Shown here: positions 8,832 to 17,735 of the stretch, in pieces
Numbering within the stretch: position 1 is the stretch's first letter
How the letters are laid out: each line of letters opens with the position of its first letter
Assembly: GCF_030541005.1 (NCBI RefSeq)
Contig: NZ_JASSVM010000006.1
Coordinates: forward strand, 62,001 to 126,000
Direction of reading: 5' to 3'
Length of the DNA: 64,000 bases
Source of the DNA: Marinobacter sp. SS5-14b
Lineage (GTDB): Bacteria > Pseudomonadota > Gammaproteobacteria > Pseudomonadales > Oleiphilaceae
The notes under the pieces: generated by a model
Database searches by the model: none
Seen by the model: the letters and a program-made list of their open reading frames with translations, nothing else
What the model was told of the DNA's origin: nothing
Program-made: the position numbers and the translations under genes

Positions 8832-9740
8832 ATGCTGACAGGCGCACTGCTGATTCTGGCTCCGCTGTTTCTGGGTTTTGCGATTGCGCTGGCTAACCGC
8901 CGCCTGATGACGGTGATCCACTACACCGTAGAAGGCCTGGTGTACTTCATTCTGGCTTTGCTGGGCCTTGGCCTGGGGCAAATGGAGGGTTTGCTGGCGC
9001 AACTCAGCACCATGGCCTTCCAGGTTGCAGGGCTGGTGCTGGTGCTGCTGGTGGCCAACATGGCCGGGTTGTGGTTATTCCACCGTTGGCAGCCACTGGA
9101 TCTCGGGCCCCGTGATGGTGAGCTTAAGCCAGGCTACCGACGACTGTTTCTGGCAGGGCTTAAGCCGCTGGTGGCGGTCATCGCAGGTGTCTTGCTCGGG
9201 TATTTTCTGTTTTCCGAACTGCCCATGGTGGATGAGGTGGCCACCTGGGCACTGATGCTGCTGCTGTTCCTGATTGGCTTGCAGCTGCGCAACGCCGGAC
9301 TGTCACTGCGTAAGTTGCTGATGAATCGCCAGGGGCTGGGCATTGCCCTGGCATTGACTGTCAGCTCCCTGGTTGCCGGGCTGGCACTGATTCCGTGGCT
9401 GGGCCTGCCCTGGCACCAGTCGCTGGCGATGGCCTCGGGATTTGGCTGGTATTCGTTGTCTGGCATTGTGATCGGCGATGCGATGGGCCCGGCCTGGGGT
9501 GGGGTGGCCTTCCTGAATGATGTGCTGCGGGAAATCATTGCCCTGGCGTTGATCCCCGTGGTGATCACGGCACGGCCTGCCATGGCCATTGGCTATGGCG
9601 GCGCAACGGCCATGGATTTCACCTTGCCGGTTATTCGAAGCAGCGGTGGTCTGACGTGTGTGCCGGTGGCCATTGCCTCCGGGTTTTTGCTGTCGTTTCT
9701 TTCCCCGGTTTTGATGGGTGTCTTCCTGTCTTTGGGTTGA
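8832..9740 (+). CDS. lysO: LysO-family lysine exporter
   Basis: A 302-residue polytopic inner-membrane protein of the LysO (YbjE, DUF340) family. Several hydrophobic helices span the length, with the family-typical segments VLREIIALALIPVV and GGATAMDFTLPVI near the C-terminus. In E. coli LysO exports L-lysine and confers resistance to the antimetabolite thialysine. The ATG has GAGG 6 nt upstream. It is probably monocistronic or weakly linked to the DUF2288 gene. The assignment rests on motifs; substrate specificity in this organism is inferred. Confidence 0.85.
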   Translation: MLTGALLILAPLFLGFAIALANRRLMTVIHYTVEGLVYFILALLGLGLGQMEGLLAQLSTMAFQVAGLVLVLLVANMAGLWLFHRWQPLDLGPRDGELKPGYRRLFLAGLKPLVAVIAGVLLGYFLFSELPMVDEVATWALMLLLFLIGLQLRNAGLSLRKLLMNRQGLGIALALTVSSLVAGLALIPWLGLPWHQSLAMASGFGWYSLSGIVIGDAMGPAWGGVAFLNDVLREIIALALIPVVITARPAMAIGYGGATAMDFTLPVIRSSGGLTCVPVAIASGFLLSFLSPVLMGVFLSLG

Positions 9741-9850
9741 TCTGACATTTCGGTCGATCAAAATTGACCGGGTACAATGCTTTCGTCAGATTTACGGCTA
9801 TATTGGCTACGTATTACCATCGGAAACTCGTCCCTCTTCGGAGCCAACCA

Positions 9851-10807
9851 ATGAACCGCCGCCACTTCCTGCGATTGTCGGTATCCGCAGCTGCAGCGCT
9901 GGCGATGATTGGCTGTGGCCGGTCGGAGTCCTTGCGGGTGGGGGTGCACCCCTGGATCGGCTACGAGCCGCTGTTTCTGGCTGAAGAGTTTGGCTGGTTA
10001 GCGGATTCGGTGAAGCTGGTCAAAGGTCAGGCGGCAACCGATTCCATGGACGGTCTGTTGACCGGTGAGCTGGATGCGGCGGCGCTGACTCTGGATGAGG
10101 TGATCAGGGTCTATGCTGAGGGCGTACCGTTACGCGTGGTTGCGGTGACGGATGTATCAGTGGGTGCGGATATGATGATGGTCAAGCCTGGCATAACCAG
10201 CCTTTCCGGTTTGCGCGGCCGCTCCATTGGTGTCGAGCTGGCGGGTGTGTCCGGCGTGCTGCTGTTCTCGATACTCGAGCACGCAGGCCTGGAAAGTCAT
10301 GAGGTTACGTTGGTGGACCTGCCGGTCAATCGCCACCTGGACGCCTGGCAGCGTGGCGAAATTGATGCGTCGATTTGTTACGAGCCGGTCGCGTCCAGCC
10401 TGGCAAAGGTTGGTGGCACCCGCCTTTTTGACAGCAGTGATCTGCCGGAGACGATTTTCGATGTGCTGGTGGTTACGGAAGCGGCCGCCCGCAATCGGGC
10501 CGCAGCCGTGCGCGACCTTGTGCAGGCGCATTTTCGCGGCCTGCGGCATGTGGTTCGCAGCATGCACGATGCCGTATATCGTATTGCCACCCGCCAGGCT
10601 ATTCACCCGGATCTCGTCCGCCGCGCGCTGGCGACAATCATGTTGCCTGAGTTGGCAGCTAACCAGCGTTACCTGGCGCGTCGCGGCCAGCTGGAAGCCG
10701 TTGCCAGGCGACTAGCCGAAATACTGGTGCGTGAGGGTCTGATTAGTAGTGCACCGGAATATGACCGCCTGTGTGATCCGTCGTTTTTGCCCCGGAGCCT
10801 GCGATGA
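9851..10807 (+). CDS. Tat-type SsuA/THI5-like substrate-binding lipoprotein
   Basis: A 318-residue solute-binding protein of the NMT1/SsuA-like class. The signal peptide carries a twin-arginine motif (NRRHFLRL) and a lipobox ending at Cys22 (LAMIGC), so it should be a Tat-exported membrane-anchored lipoprotein. The mature part opens with LRVGVHPWIGYEPLFLAEE, typical of the fold. The ATG at 9851 starts the signal peptide. No permease or ATPase gene is nearby. Instead the stop overlaps the start of a PhnD-PAS-GGDEF sensor by 4 bp (ATGA), which suggests that it presents a ligand to the sensor rather than feeding a transporter. That role is inference; ligand unknown. Confidence 0.85.
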   Translation: MNRRHFLRLSVSAAAALAMIGCGRSESLRVGVHPWIGYEPLFLAEEFGWLADSVKLVKGQAATDSMDGLLTGELDAAALTLDEVIRVYAEGVPLRVVAVTDVSVGADMMMVKPGITSLSGLRGRSIGVELAGVSGVLLFSILEHAGLESHEVTLVDLPVNRHLDAWQRGEIDASICYEPVASSLAKVGGTRLFDSSDLPETIFDVLVVTEAAARNRAAAVRDLVQAHFRGLRHVVRSMHDAVYRIATRQAIHPDLVRRALATIMLPELAANQRYLARRGQLEAVARRLAEILVREGLISSAPEYDRLCDPSFLPRSLR

Positions 10808-13095
10808 CCCCGCTTCGTCTGCGTCATGGACTCCTGGCGATTCTCTTGCTGATGGGGGTCTGGCAGAGTGTCCTGCCTGTCGCGGCCCAGGTCAGGGACG
10901 AGGTGACCCTTGGCGTCTTCGCCTACCGACCGGAGCCGGTCATTCGTGAGCGTTACGCCCCGTTGGCGGACTACCTGTCACAGGAGAGTGGTGTTCAGGT
11001 TCGCCTGGAGGTGCTGACACAGGAAGAGCTGACCCGCTCATTGGCCGCCAACCGGGTGGATTTCTTTCTCACCAACCCCAGCCATTTTCTGTTGATTCGG
11101 AGTGAAAGAAGCCTGACCGGCGTATTGGCGACTGTTATAAGAAGCTGGAACGGGCAGTCTACCGGCAGTATTGGGGGGGTCATTCTTGCCCGCCAGGAGC
11201 GTGATGACATCAATACCCTGAAAGACCTTCGCAATAAGAGCATCGCCACTCCGGGGGTGCATTATCTGGGGGGGTATCAAACGCAGGCGTTGGAGCTGTT
11301 GGACGCCGGGCTCGATATTCAGCGAGGCAATCGCATCGTTCGCCTGGGCAACCATGATCGTGTGGTAAAGGCTGTGTTGGCCGGTGATGCCGACGTCGGG
11401 TTTGTTCGCACTGGTATCTATGAGGATCTGTTTCGTGAAAGCCCGGGGCTTGCGGGTGAACTGAAAGTGATCAACCGACAAGAGCTCAGAGGGTATCCCT
11501 TTGTGCTTTCAACTCGCCTTTACCCCGAATGGCCGTTGGTGTCTCTGCCCCATGTGGACAGCCGGGTTGTACGCCGGATTGCCTCTGCGCTGTTTGCCCT
11601 GGAGCCGGAACATCCGGCCGCCCGTGCCGCCGAGCTTTCAGGGTTTTCGCCGCCGGCAGACTATCAATCGGTTGAAGAACTGGCCCGCAGGCTGAGAGTG
11701 GCACCCTATGATCAGGTGCCCAGGGTGACCTGGCTCGATGTGCTGAATCAGTACCGCTATTGGGTGGCGGCGGTGGCCGTTCTGGTTATCTTGTTAGCAA
11801 TGACGAGCCTCTGGCTGGGTCGAAAGAAGCGTCAGCTGGTGGTTGAAGAGCGGCGGCAAAGAACACTCATTGCCAGCTGGCCGCAACCCATGCTGATGCT
11901 CCGCGAGGGTGTGCTGATCGACTGTAACCGGGCCGCAGTCGATCTGGTTCGTTACAGCTCTGAATCGTCGTTACTGGGCAAGAGCCTGACGGCATTCTCT
12001 CCCTTCGTCCAACCTGGCGGAACGCCGTCAATGCAAAAAGCGGAGTCCCTGTTGGCGAAAGTGATGCGCGGAGAGGTGGTTCAGTCCGAGTGGCTGTTTG
12101 TGCGCTCTGACGGCTCTGAAGTCTGGGTAGACATGACTCTGGCGCCGGTGCAGGAACCCGGCTCGGGAGCGCCGTCGGTTCTGTGTGCCTGGTACGATAT
12201 CAGTCGCAGGAAAAACGCCGAAGAGCGGCAGCGCCTGGCACTCCGTGTTTTTGAAAACGCCCGGGAGGCTATTTTTATAACCGATGCCCACGGCGCGATT
12301 ATCGATATCAACGATGCCTACACAAATATAACCGGCTTTGAGAGAGATCAAGCGGTGGGCAGCATGCCTCCGATGCCTCTGGATGAGGGCAGTTCGATTC
12401 TTGTGGTCGCCCGGGAACATGGCGTCTGGAGCGGCGAGTTTGCCAGCGGGCGCCAGAGTGGTGAGGCCGTAGTGCTGAACCTGACATTGAGCAGTGTGTT
12501 TGATGAGTCTGGCGCCCTCAGCCATTTTGTCGGTGTGTTCAGTGACATCACCCGGCTTAAAGACACCGAGAGAAAGCTGCGGACCATGGCGCATTATGAT
12601 GCCCTCACCGGGCTGCCGAACCGGGTGTTGTTTTCAGATCGTCTGCAACAATCCATGGCCCAGGCTCGCCGACAGAATTATAGCCTGGCGGTTCTCTACA
12701 TCGACCTTGATCAGTTTAAACCGGTGAATGATGCCTTCGGGCATGGCGCTGGAGACGCCCTCCTGGTGGAGGTTTCCCGGCGTATGAGGGCCACGCTGCG
12801 AGAAGAAGACACGCTGGCCCGCCTGGGGGGTGATGAGTTTTCCGCGATCGTGGTGAACATAGCCGGTGAGGCGGCTCTGCAACAGCTTTTGTTCCGGCTG
12901 CTTGAAGCCATTGCCGAGCCGGCCTGGGTAGCGGACCACAGTGTGGAGGTAAGCGCGAGTATAGGTTATACGCTCTACCCCCAAGCCTCTGAGCTCGATG
13001 GTGACCAGCTGTTGCGCCAGGCCGATCAGGCCATGTACCGGGCGAAAAGAGCGGGAAAGAACCGTTACTGCAAGTTTTCCGATGCCGTCAGCTGA
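10804..13095 (+). CDS. PhnD-like periplasmic domain - PAS - PAS - GGDEF diguanylate cyclase
   Basis: A 763-residue membrane sensor. It has a signal sequence (about 1-28), a periplasmic binding domain of the PhnD/phosphonate type (about 33-290, with VTLGVFAYRPEPVI and DFFLTNPSHFLLI), one membrane helix (about 318-340), two PAS domains (about 355-600) and a GGDEF domain. The active-site GGDEF is at 675-679 and an I-site REED at 666-669, so an active, product-inhibited diguanylate cyclase is expected. The start overlaps the upstream lipoprotein gene by 4 bp. Its 3' end overlaps the convergent Na/Pi cotransporter gene by 31 bp. Phosphonate or another small anion is a possible ligand; the sequence does not decide it. 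Confidence 0.9.
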   Translation: MTPLRLRHGLLAILLLMGVWQSVLPVAAQVRDEVTLGVFAYRPEPVIRERYAPLADYLSQESGVQVRLEVLTQEELTRSLAANRVDFFLTNPSHFLLIRSERSLTGVLATVIRSWNGQSTGSIGGVILARQERDDINTLKDLRNKSIATPGVHYLGGYQTQALELLDAGLDIQRGNRIVRLGNHDRVVKAVLAGDADVGFVRTGIYEDLFRESPGLAGELKVINRQELRGYPFVLSTRLYPEWPLVSLPHVDSRVVRRIASALFALEPEHPAARAAELSGFSPPADYQSVEELARRLRVAPYDQVPRVTWLDVLNQYRYWVAAVAVLVILLAMTSLWLGRKKRQLVVEERRQRTLIASWPQPMLMLREGVLIDCNRAAVDLVRYSSESSLLGKSLTAFSPFVQPGGTPSMQKAESLLAKVMRGEVVQSEWLFVRSDGSEVWVDMTLAPVQEPGSGAPSVLCAWYDISRRKNAEERQRLALRVFENAREAIFITDAHGAIIDINDAYTNITGFERDQAVGSMPPMPLDEGSSILVVAREHGVWSGEFASGRQSGEAVVLNLTLSSVFDESGALSHFVGVFSDITRLKDTERKLRTMAHYDALTGLPNRVLFSDRLQQSMAQARRQNYSLAVLYIDLDQFKPVNDAFGHGAGDALLVEVSRRMRATLREEDTLARLGGDEFSAIVVNIAGEAALQQLLFRLLEAIAEPAWVADHSVEVSASIGYTLYPQASELDGDQLLRQADQAMYRAKRAGKNRYCKFSDAVS

Positions 13096-14684
13096 TTGCT
13101 GCCACCATTGAGAATCTCCGTGGCGGGCCGCCAGTTCAAGGATTTACCCCATTGGTCGTTCAACCGTCGCACAGAGCTCAGGGTGTCCAGAGTCTGGTCA
13201 CCCAGCTCCGTGCTGAACTGCCGGGTAACCATCATCTGCAGCGTGGCGTTTTTCAGTTGATGGTAGGTCCGCTCGGCTTCCATCAGCAATTCCGGGGCGG
13301 GTTCTTCAGCCGCCACCAGCGCCCGGATGGTGCTCAGGTAACGATCCATGACCTCCATGACACCGGTAAAGTCAGTGCGTCGGCTGAGTGCTCGTAGCGT
13401 CAGCAGGCGACTGGCCAGTTCCGTGGCTTCGGTCAGATACCGGCAGGTTCGAATGCTGATGGTCAGCGCATCCACCACGCTCAATTGCATTTTTTCGGCC
13501 CGCAGACGGCCGATGTAATCGGTGATGGCATTGTTCAGATTACGTATTGCTTCGGCTTTCGGTCGAATGTCGGCTTCGGTCAGGCTTTCCCTGTCGAGGC
13601 ACACTCTCAGTAAACCCCGGCTGTGGCCAATCAATCGCTTCATTTCCTGGTCCACTGCGCCAATGGCGAGTTCTGGTGTCGACACCAGGGTATCGTCCAG
13701 GTAGCGGGGTTCTGCGTTGTCTTCTTCCTTGCTGCGGAACATGCGCCCCAGAAGCTTGGCAAACGGTTTGATGAAGGGCAGCATGAGGAAGGCGCCCAGC
13801 ACGTTGAACAGGGTGTGAAACAGCGCGAGCGAGATGGCCGGGTTGGCTTCAAGCTCAAGCAGATCGGTGAGGGATGCTACGGTCCAAAGCATGATTGGCA
13901 GAATCAGCAGGGCAATGGCGCCGGTCAGGGTGTTGAAAAGAATGTGGCCAATGGCCAGCCGGCGGGCGTTGGCGGTTGCCTTCAGCGCAGACAGAGCGGC
14001 TGTTGAGGTGGAGCCGAGGTTGGCGCCGATCACCGCCGCTGCGGCGTTGTCGAGGGTAATCAGGCCACCGGCTGCGGCCGTAAGTACAATGGCCAGCGCG
14101 GCACTGGAGGATTGTGTGAGCACGGTTGCCAGCAGGCCAATGGCCATATAGGCAGGTAAGCCGTAATCTGGCGCAACAATGCCGCCGCTGGTAAAGCCGC
14201 CGGCGACCGATTCAAGGGCGGTTTTGAGAATGGATAGCCCGAGAAAAAACAGCGCAAAGCCCGCCAGGGCCTCACCGAGAAACTGGTTGCGGGGGTTCCG
14301 GCTGATCAGTTTGACCCCCACACCCGCGGCCAGCAATGGCAGGGCGATGGCTTCAATGTTGAATCCGAACCCCACCAGGCTGACCAGCCAGCCGGTCATG
14401 GTGGTGCCGATATTGGCACCGAAAATAACGCCCAGCGACTGCGCCAGCGTGAGCAGCCCGGCGTTCACAAAACCGATGGTGGCTACAGTCACCGCCCCTG
14501 AGTGTTGAACAATACCGGTAATAACAAAGCCCGCCATCAGGCCCCGTAAGGGGGTTTTGGTCCAGTTTCCGAGCATATGGCGCAGATGGTGGCCAGCGGC
14601 GTTTTTCAGGCCGTTGGTCATCATTTCCATGGCCAGCATAAACAAAGCCAGGCCACCCAGAATCTGAAACAGGGAAGACATCAT
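13065..14684 (-). CDS. Na+/Pi cotransporter family protein with PhoU-like tail
   Basis: A 539-residue membrane protein with two inverted Na/Pi-cotransporter repeats, marked by GIVQHSGAVTVATIGFVNAG near residues 57-76 and LTQSSSAALAIVLTAAAGG near 190-210. A soluble C-terminal helical region (about 340-530) resembles PhoU. Related NptA-type proteins move phosphate with sodium. The start is one of two adjacent ATGs (14684 or 14681). The last 31 bp lie inside the end of the convergent PhnD-GGDEF gene. It is separated by 69 bp from the HD-GYP gene upstream and may follow it in the same leftward transcript. Confidence 0.88.
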   Translation of the reverse strand: MMSSLFQILGGLALFMLAMEMMTNGLKNAAGHHLRHMLGNWTKTPLRGLMAGFVITGIVQHSGAVTVATIGFVNAGLLTLAQSLGVIFGANIGTTMTGWLVSLVGFGFNIEAIALPLLAAGVGVKLISRNPRNQFLGEALAGFALFFLGLSILKTALESVAGGFTSGGIVAPDYGLPAYMAIGLLATVLTQSSSAALAIVLTAAAGGLITLDNAAAAVIGANLGSTSTAALSALKATANARRLAIGHILFNTLTGAIALLILPIMLWTVASLTDLLELEANPAISLALFHTLFNVLGAFLMLPFIKPFAKLLGRMFRSKEEDNAEPRYLDDTLVSTPELAIGAVDQEMKRLIGHSRGLLRVCLDRESLTEADIRPKAEAIRNLNNAITDYIGRLRAEKMQLSVVDALTISIRTCRYLTEATELASRLLTLRALSRRTDFTGVMEVMDRYLSTIRALVAAEEPAPELLMEAERTYHQLKNATLQMMVTRQFSTELGDQTLDTLSSVRRLNDQWGKSLNWRPATEILNGGSNQLTASENLQ

Positions 14685-14753
14685 GGTTGTGGGATCACTC
14701 GTTCAGGATGGTTCTGCTCCAAGCTTAGCAGATGGCCGCGGCGGGCTGGGGTG

Positions 14754-15962
14754 CTAGTTCAGGAATTTCCGAACATCCAGTTTGTAGTCTTCGGGGTCGA
14801 CCGCTTTTACAATCCGGTCCTGAGTGCCCGGGCGCGACAGGTCAACGCTTTCCACGGTGATCGGTAGCCGGAATCGTGTGTGGTACATCACTCGGACCAC
14901 AGGCAGGCGCTGGTCATGCTCGTTGGCTTCAATCACCACGCCCAGCCGTCCGCTCTCCAGCAACACCAGTGAGCCGACGGGGTAGAGGCCCAGGCAGCGA
15001 ATAAACGACTTCACCAGATCCGGGTCCAGGTGCCGACCACTCCATTCGAGCAGTTTTTTGAGCCCCTGTGTGGGTGTCATGCCCTTGTGGTAAACGCGGT
15101 CAGAGGTGATGGCGTCGTATACGTCGGTAATGGCCACCATGCGGCCGTATTCGGAGATTTCGGCGCCTTTCAGCCCTTCGGGATAGCCGCTGCCATCCAT
15201 TTTTTCGTGGTGTTGGGCTGCGGTGATCACGCTGATCTCTCCTATGCCCTCGGTGCTGGCGAGAATGTCCCGGGAGCTGCGGGCGTGTAGCTTCATTACC
15301 TCAAATTCTTCCGGTGTCAGCCGGCCGGGTTTGTGCAGGATTTCGTCGGGCGTAAGAATTTTGCCAAGATCGTGCAGCAGGGCACCAACCACGGTCTGGT
15401 GCAGGGCGTCGGCCGACAGGCCGCGATAATTTCCGAACAGGGTCATCAACACGCTCAGGTTGACCGAGTGTTCCAGCAGGTAGTTGTCTTTCTCCCGGAT
15501 TCGGCCCAGGCAACTCAGGGCATTGGCGTTGCGCAAAACGGAGTGTTGCAGTTCGTTGGCCAGCTGGTGAATGGGGGCAATATCGACGGCTGAACCCATC
15601 TTCACATGGTTCATGAAGCTGCCTACCATGCCCTGGGCCTGGCTGTGAATGCGCTGGGCGATCACCATCTCTTCGGCCATGGCGACACGGGGCTTCAAAC
15701 CGGGGCTGAGTTCGCCGGCTTTTTGCAGTGCGGCTTCGTTGCGTTGATCTATTTCGGTCGCCGGCTCCGAGTCCTGGCAGTCGAGCCCTTTTTGGGCATC
15801 AATGTAGACGTGCTGTACCCCCATCTGACGAATTTTCTCGATGGTTTCCTCACGCTTGATCACGCCTTTTTTGCGCTGGGTGTTGTGAGGAATCCAGTCG
15901 TTGTTCAGGTCGGTGATGTACATGCCGACCTTCAACGCCTCGATGGGGATGCGTTTGATCAT
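14754..15962 (-). CDS. HD-GYP cyclic-di-GMP phosphodiesterase with DUF3391
   Basis: A 402-residue cytosolic protein. The N-terminal DUF3391 region (MIKRIPIEALKVGMYITDL onward, to about 130) is followed by an HD-GYP domain: His197-Asp198 in LLHDLGK, then HHEKMDGSGYP at 251-261 and VAITDVYDAITSDRVYHKG. All the metal ligands and the GYP element I can check are present, so c-di-GMP hydrolysis is likely. The ATG overlaps the tatD stop by 4 bp (ATGA), so the two are coupled. It may oppose the GGDEF proteins encoded at 5090 and 10804. Confidence 0.92.
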   Translation of the reverse strand: MIKRIPIEALKVGMYITDLNNDWIPHNTQRKKGVIKREETIEKIRQMGVQHVYIDAQKGLDCQDSEPATEIDQRNEAALQKAGELSPGLKPRVAMAEEMVIAQRIHSQAQGMVGSFMNHVKMGSAVDIAPIHQLANELQHSVLRNANALSCLGRIREKDNYLLEHSVNLSVLMTLFGNYRGLSADALHQTVVGALLHDLGKILTPDEILHKPGRLTPEEFEVMKLHARSSRDILASTEGIGEISVITAAQHHEKMDGSGYPEGLKGAEISEYGRMVAITDVYDAITSDRVYHKGMTPTQGLKKLLEWSGRHLDPDLVKSFIRCLGLYPVGSLVLLESGRLGVVIEANEHDQRLPVVRVMYHTRFRLPITVESVDLSRPGTQDRIVKAVDPEDYKLDVRKFLN

Positions 15963-16768
15963 GGTTGTGGGAAGAACGTCCTTAGGCTGTTCTGGTATGT
16001 CTGGCTGACCACGTGGTCCAGTGGTATCTCCTTCACTTCGGCAATTTTCTCCGCCACGAAGGGCAGGTAAAACGGCGCATTTTCACGGCCCCGGTATGGC
16101 ACTGGCGTCAGGAACGGGGCATCGGTTTCCAGCAGGATCTGTTCGATGGGCACCATGCGCACAATGTCCCGCACATTTTCCGCCTTGTTAAAGGTGGTAA
16201 TGCCATTGAAGCCCAGGCACCAGCCCTGGTCGATTGCGTATTGTGCGAGCCCCGGGCCGGAGGTGAAGCTGTGAATCACACCTCGGCGTTCAAGGGTGTT
16301 TTCGAACTCCTTGAGGATGGCAATGGTGTCGTCATCGGCATCGCGGCTGTGAATGACCACGGGAAGATGGTGGTCACAAGCGATTTGCAGCTGCCGCCGG
16401 AACACCTGTCGCTGTACCTCCCGGTCGGCGTTATCGTAGTAGTAGTCCAGTCCGATCTCACCGATGGCAACGATTTTCTCATCCCCGGCGTGCTGGCGAA
16501 TCTCGGCTTCAACGTCATCCGAGTAGCTCTCGGCATCGTGGGGATGAATGCCCTGGGTGCCGAAAATCCAGTCAGCTGACTGGCTGAGTGCGCGCACCGT
16601 TGCCAGGTTCTCCGGCGACACGGCAATGGTGATGATCTTCTCGATATTCACCTGCCGGCTTTGCTCAAGGATATCTTCCAGAGGCTGGTCTTTCAGGTAG
16701 TCCAGGTGGCAGTGGGTCTCAATGATCGGATGATCGAATACGGGGATCTCACGACGTTTTTTGCTCAT
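15959..16768 (-). CDS. TatD-family metal-dependent hydrolase
   Basis: A 269-residue TIM-barrel hydrolase of the TatD family. The metal-binding signature ETHCHLD is near the N-terminus, with GEIGLDYYYD, VIHSRDA, HSFTSG and ETDAPFLTP in the order typical of TatD/YcfH/YjjV proteins. Family members are 3'-5' DNases or exonucleases; the precise paralogue cannot be assigned here. The N-terminus (MSKKRREIPVFDHPII) is slightly longer than in E. coli TatD. It is the first gene of a leftward pair with the HD-GYP phosphodiesterase. Confidence 0.88.
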   Translation of the reverse strand: MSKKRREIPVFDHPIIETHCHLDYLKDQPLEDILEQSRQVNIEKIITIAVSPENLATVRALSQSADWIFGTQGIHPHDAESYSDDVEAEIRQHAGDEKIVAIGEIGLDYYYDNADREVQRQVFRRQLQIACDHHLPVVIHSRDADDDTIAILKEFENTLERRGVIHSFTSGPGLAQYAIDQGWCLGFNGITTFNKAENVRDIVRMVPIEQILLETDAPFLTPVPYRGRENAPFYLPFVAEKIAEVKEIPLDHVVSQTYQNSLRTFFPQP

Positions 16769-16887
16769 GTCCGGTTACCAGACTCCGTCTTGGTCGGTGA
16801 GTGAATGCTATGCTGAAGGCTGTCTTGGACGAGTTTACCAGCTTGGCTGTTTTTTCGTCTGTATAACGGTCATAGGGAGTTTCTTGG

Positions 16888-17718
16888 ATGAAGTATACGG
16901 CGTTCGCCCGTTCCTGGTTTCTAAACCCGGAAAAGTCCGAATTCAACGGTTACCCGACAGAGCTGGACGATAGCCGGGACATCCCTTCGCTGGAGGCCAG
17001 CCTGGAAGATATCGGTGAATACCAGCGCCGACTTTGGGCAAACCGCAAGAAGGCCCTGCTGTTAATTGTTCACGGCCCGGATACCAGCGGCAAGGACAGC
17101 TTGATCCGTACCCTGGCAACCTATGCGGACCCGGCGGGATTTCATGCCTGGTCGTTCAGCCGGCCAACCGAGATGGAAGCGTTACACGACTTCCTATGGC
17201 GGGTAACACCGTTGCTACCGGGCTATGGCCAGATGGTGGCTTTTAATCGCAGCCACCACGAAGCGGTGATTGGCGAGCGAGTTTGGCCGGTGCGGGCGGC
17301 GGAGACCTATAACTGGCCGGCGCGGTATCAGGCCATTTGCGATTTTGAGCGCCACCTGGTCAGTGAGGGCACCTGCGTGGTAAAGGTCTGGCTTAATCTG
17401 TCGGAAGACGAGCATAAGCGCAGGCTTTTGAAACGCCTGGATAAACCCCGCAAGCGCTGGAAGTTTGACCGGTCGGATATTGAAGGCTGGAAGCAGCGGG
17501 CGACCTATCAGGCATACGCCGAAGAGGCGCTGGCCGCCACCCATACCGAGGACGCGCCCTGGTTTGTAGTGCCCGGGGATCGCAAGCCAGAGGCTCGGGC
17601 GATCATTGCGGCGTTGGTGGCGGAGGTGCTGAAGCAGCTGGCACCGGACTACCCGGCCGAACATCCGGACGTATTAGCGGAGTATCGGGCGTTGCTGGCA
17701 AAAAATGGTGTGAAGTAA
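16888..17718 (+). CDS. ppk2: Polyphosphate kinase 2 (PPK2) family protein
   Basis: A 276-residue single-domain PPK2. The Walker-A-like loop is HGPDTSGKDSLIR (about residues 62-74), followed by FNRSHHEAV, the usual WPVRAAETYNW region, the basic lid segment KRLDKPRKRWKF, and the C-terminal WKQRATYQAYAEEAL then PWFVVPGDRKPEAR. PPK2 enzymes transfer phosphate between polyphosphate and nucleotides; the class (NDP versus NMP substrate) is not clear from motifs. AGGGAG lies 8 nt before the ATG. It is divergent from tatD and 17 bp upstream of the DadA-like gene, so they may share a transcript. It fits a phosphate-storage theme with the Na/Pi and Pst systems elsewhere in the window. Confidence 0.87.
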   Translation: MKYTAFARSWFLNPEKSEFNGYPTELDDSRDIPSLEASLEDIGEYQRRLWANRKKALLLIVHGPDTSGKDSLIRTLATYADPAGFHAWSFSRPTEMEALHDFLWRVTPLLPGYGQMVAFNRSHHEAVIGERVWPVRAAETYNWPARYQAICDFERHLVSEGTCVVKVWLNLSEDEHKRRLLKRLDKPRKRWKFDRSDIEGWKQRATYQAYAEEALAATHTEDAPWFVVPGDRKPEARAIIAALVAEVLKQLAPDYPAEHPDVLAEYRALLAKNGVK

Positions 17719-17735
17719 GTGAGCGGAGGCAACCG

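Noticed and set aside
9752..9769. GGTC...GACC imperfect dyad upstream of the lipoprotein gene as an operator
   Set aside because: Only 5 of 6 positions pair over a 6-bp gap, and no promoter alignment supports it.
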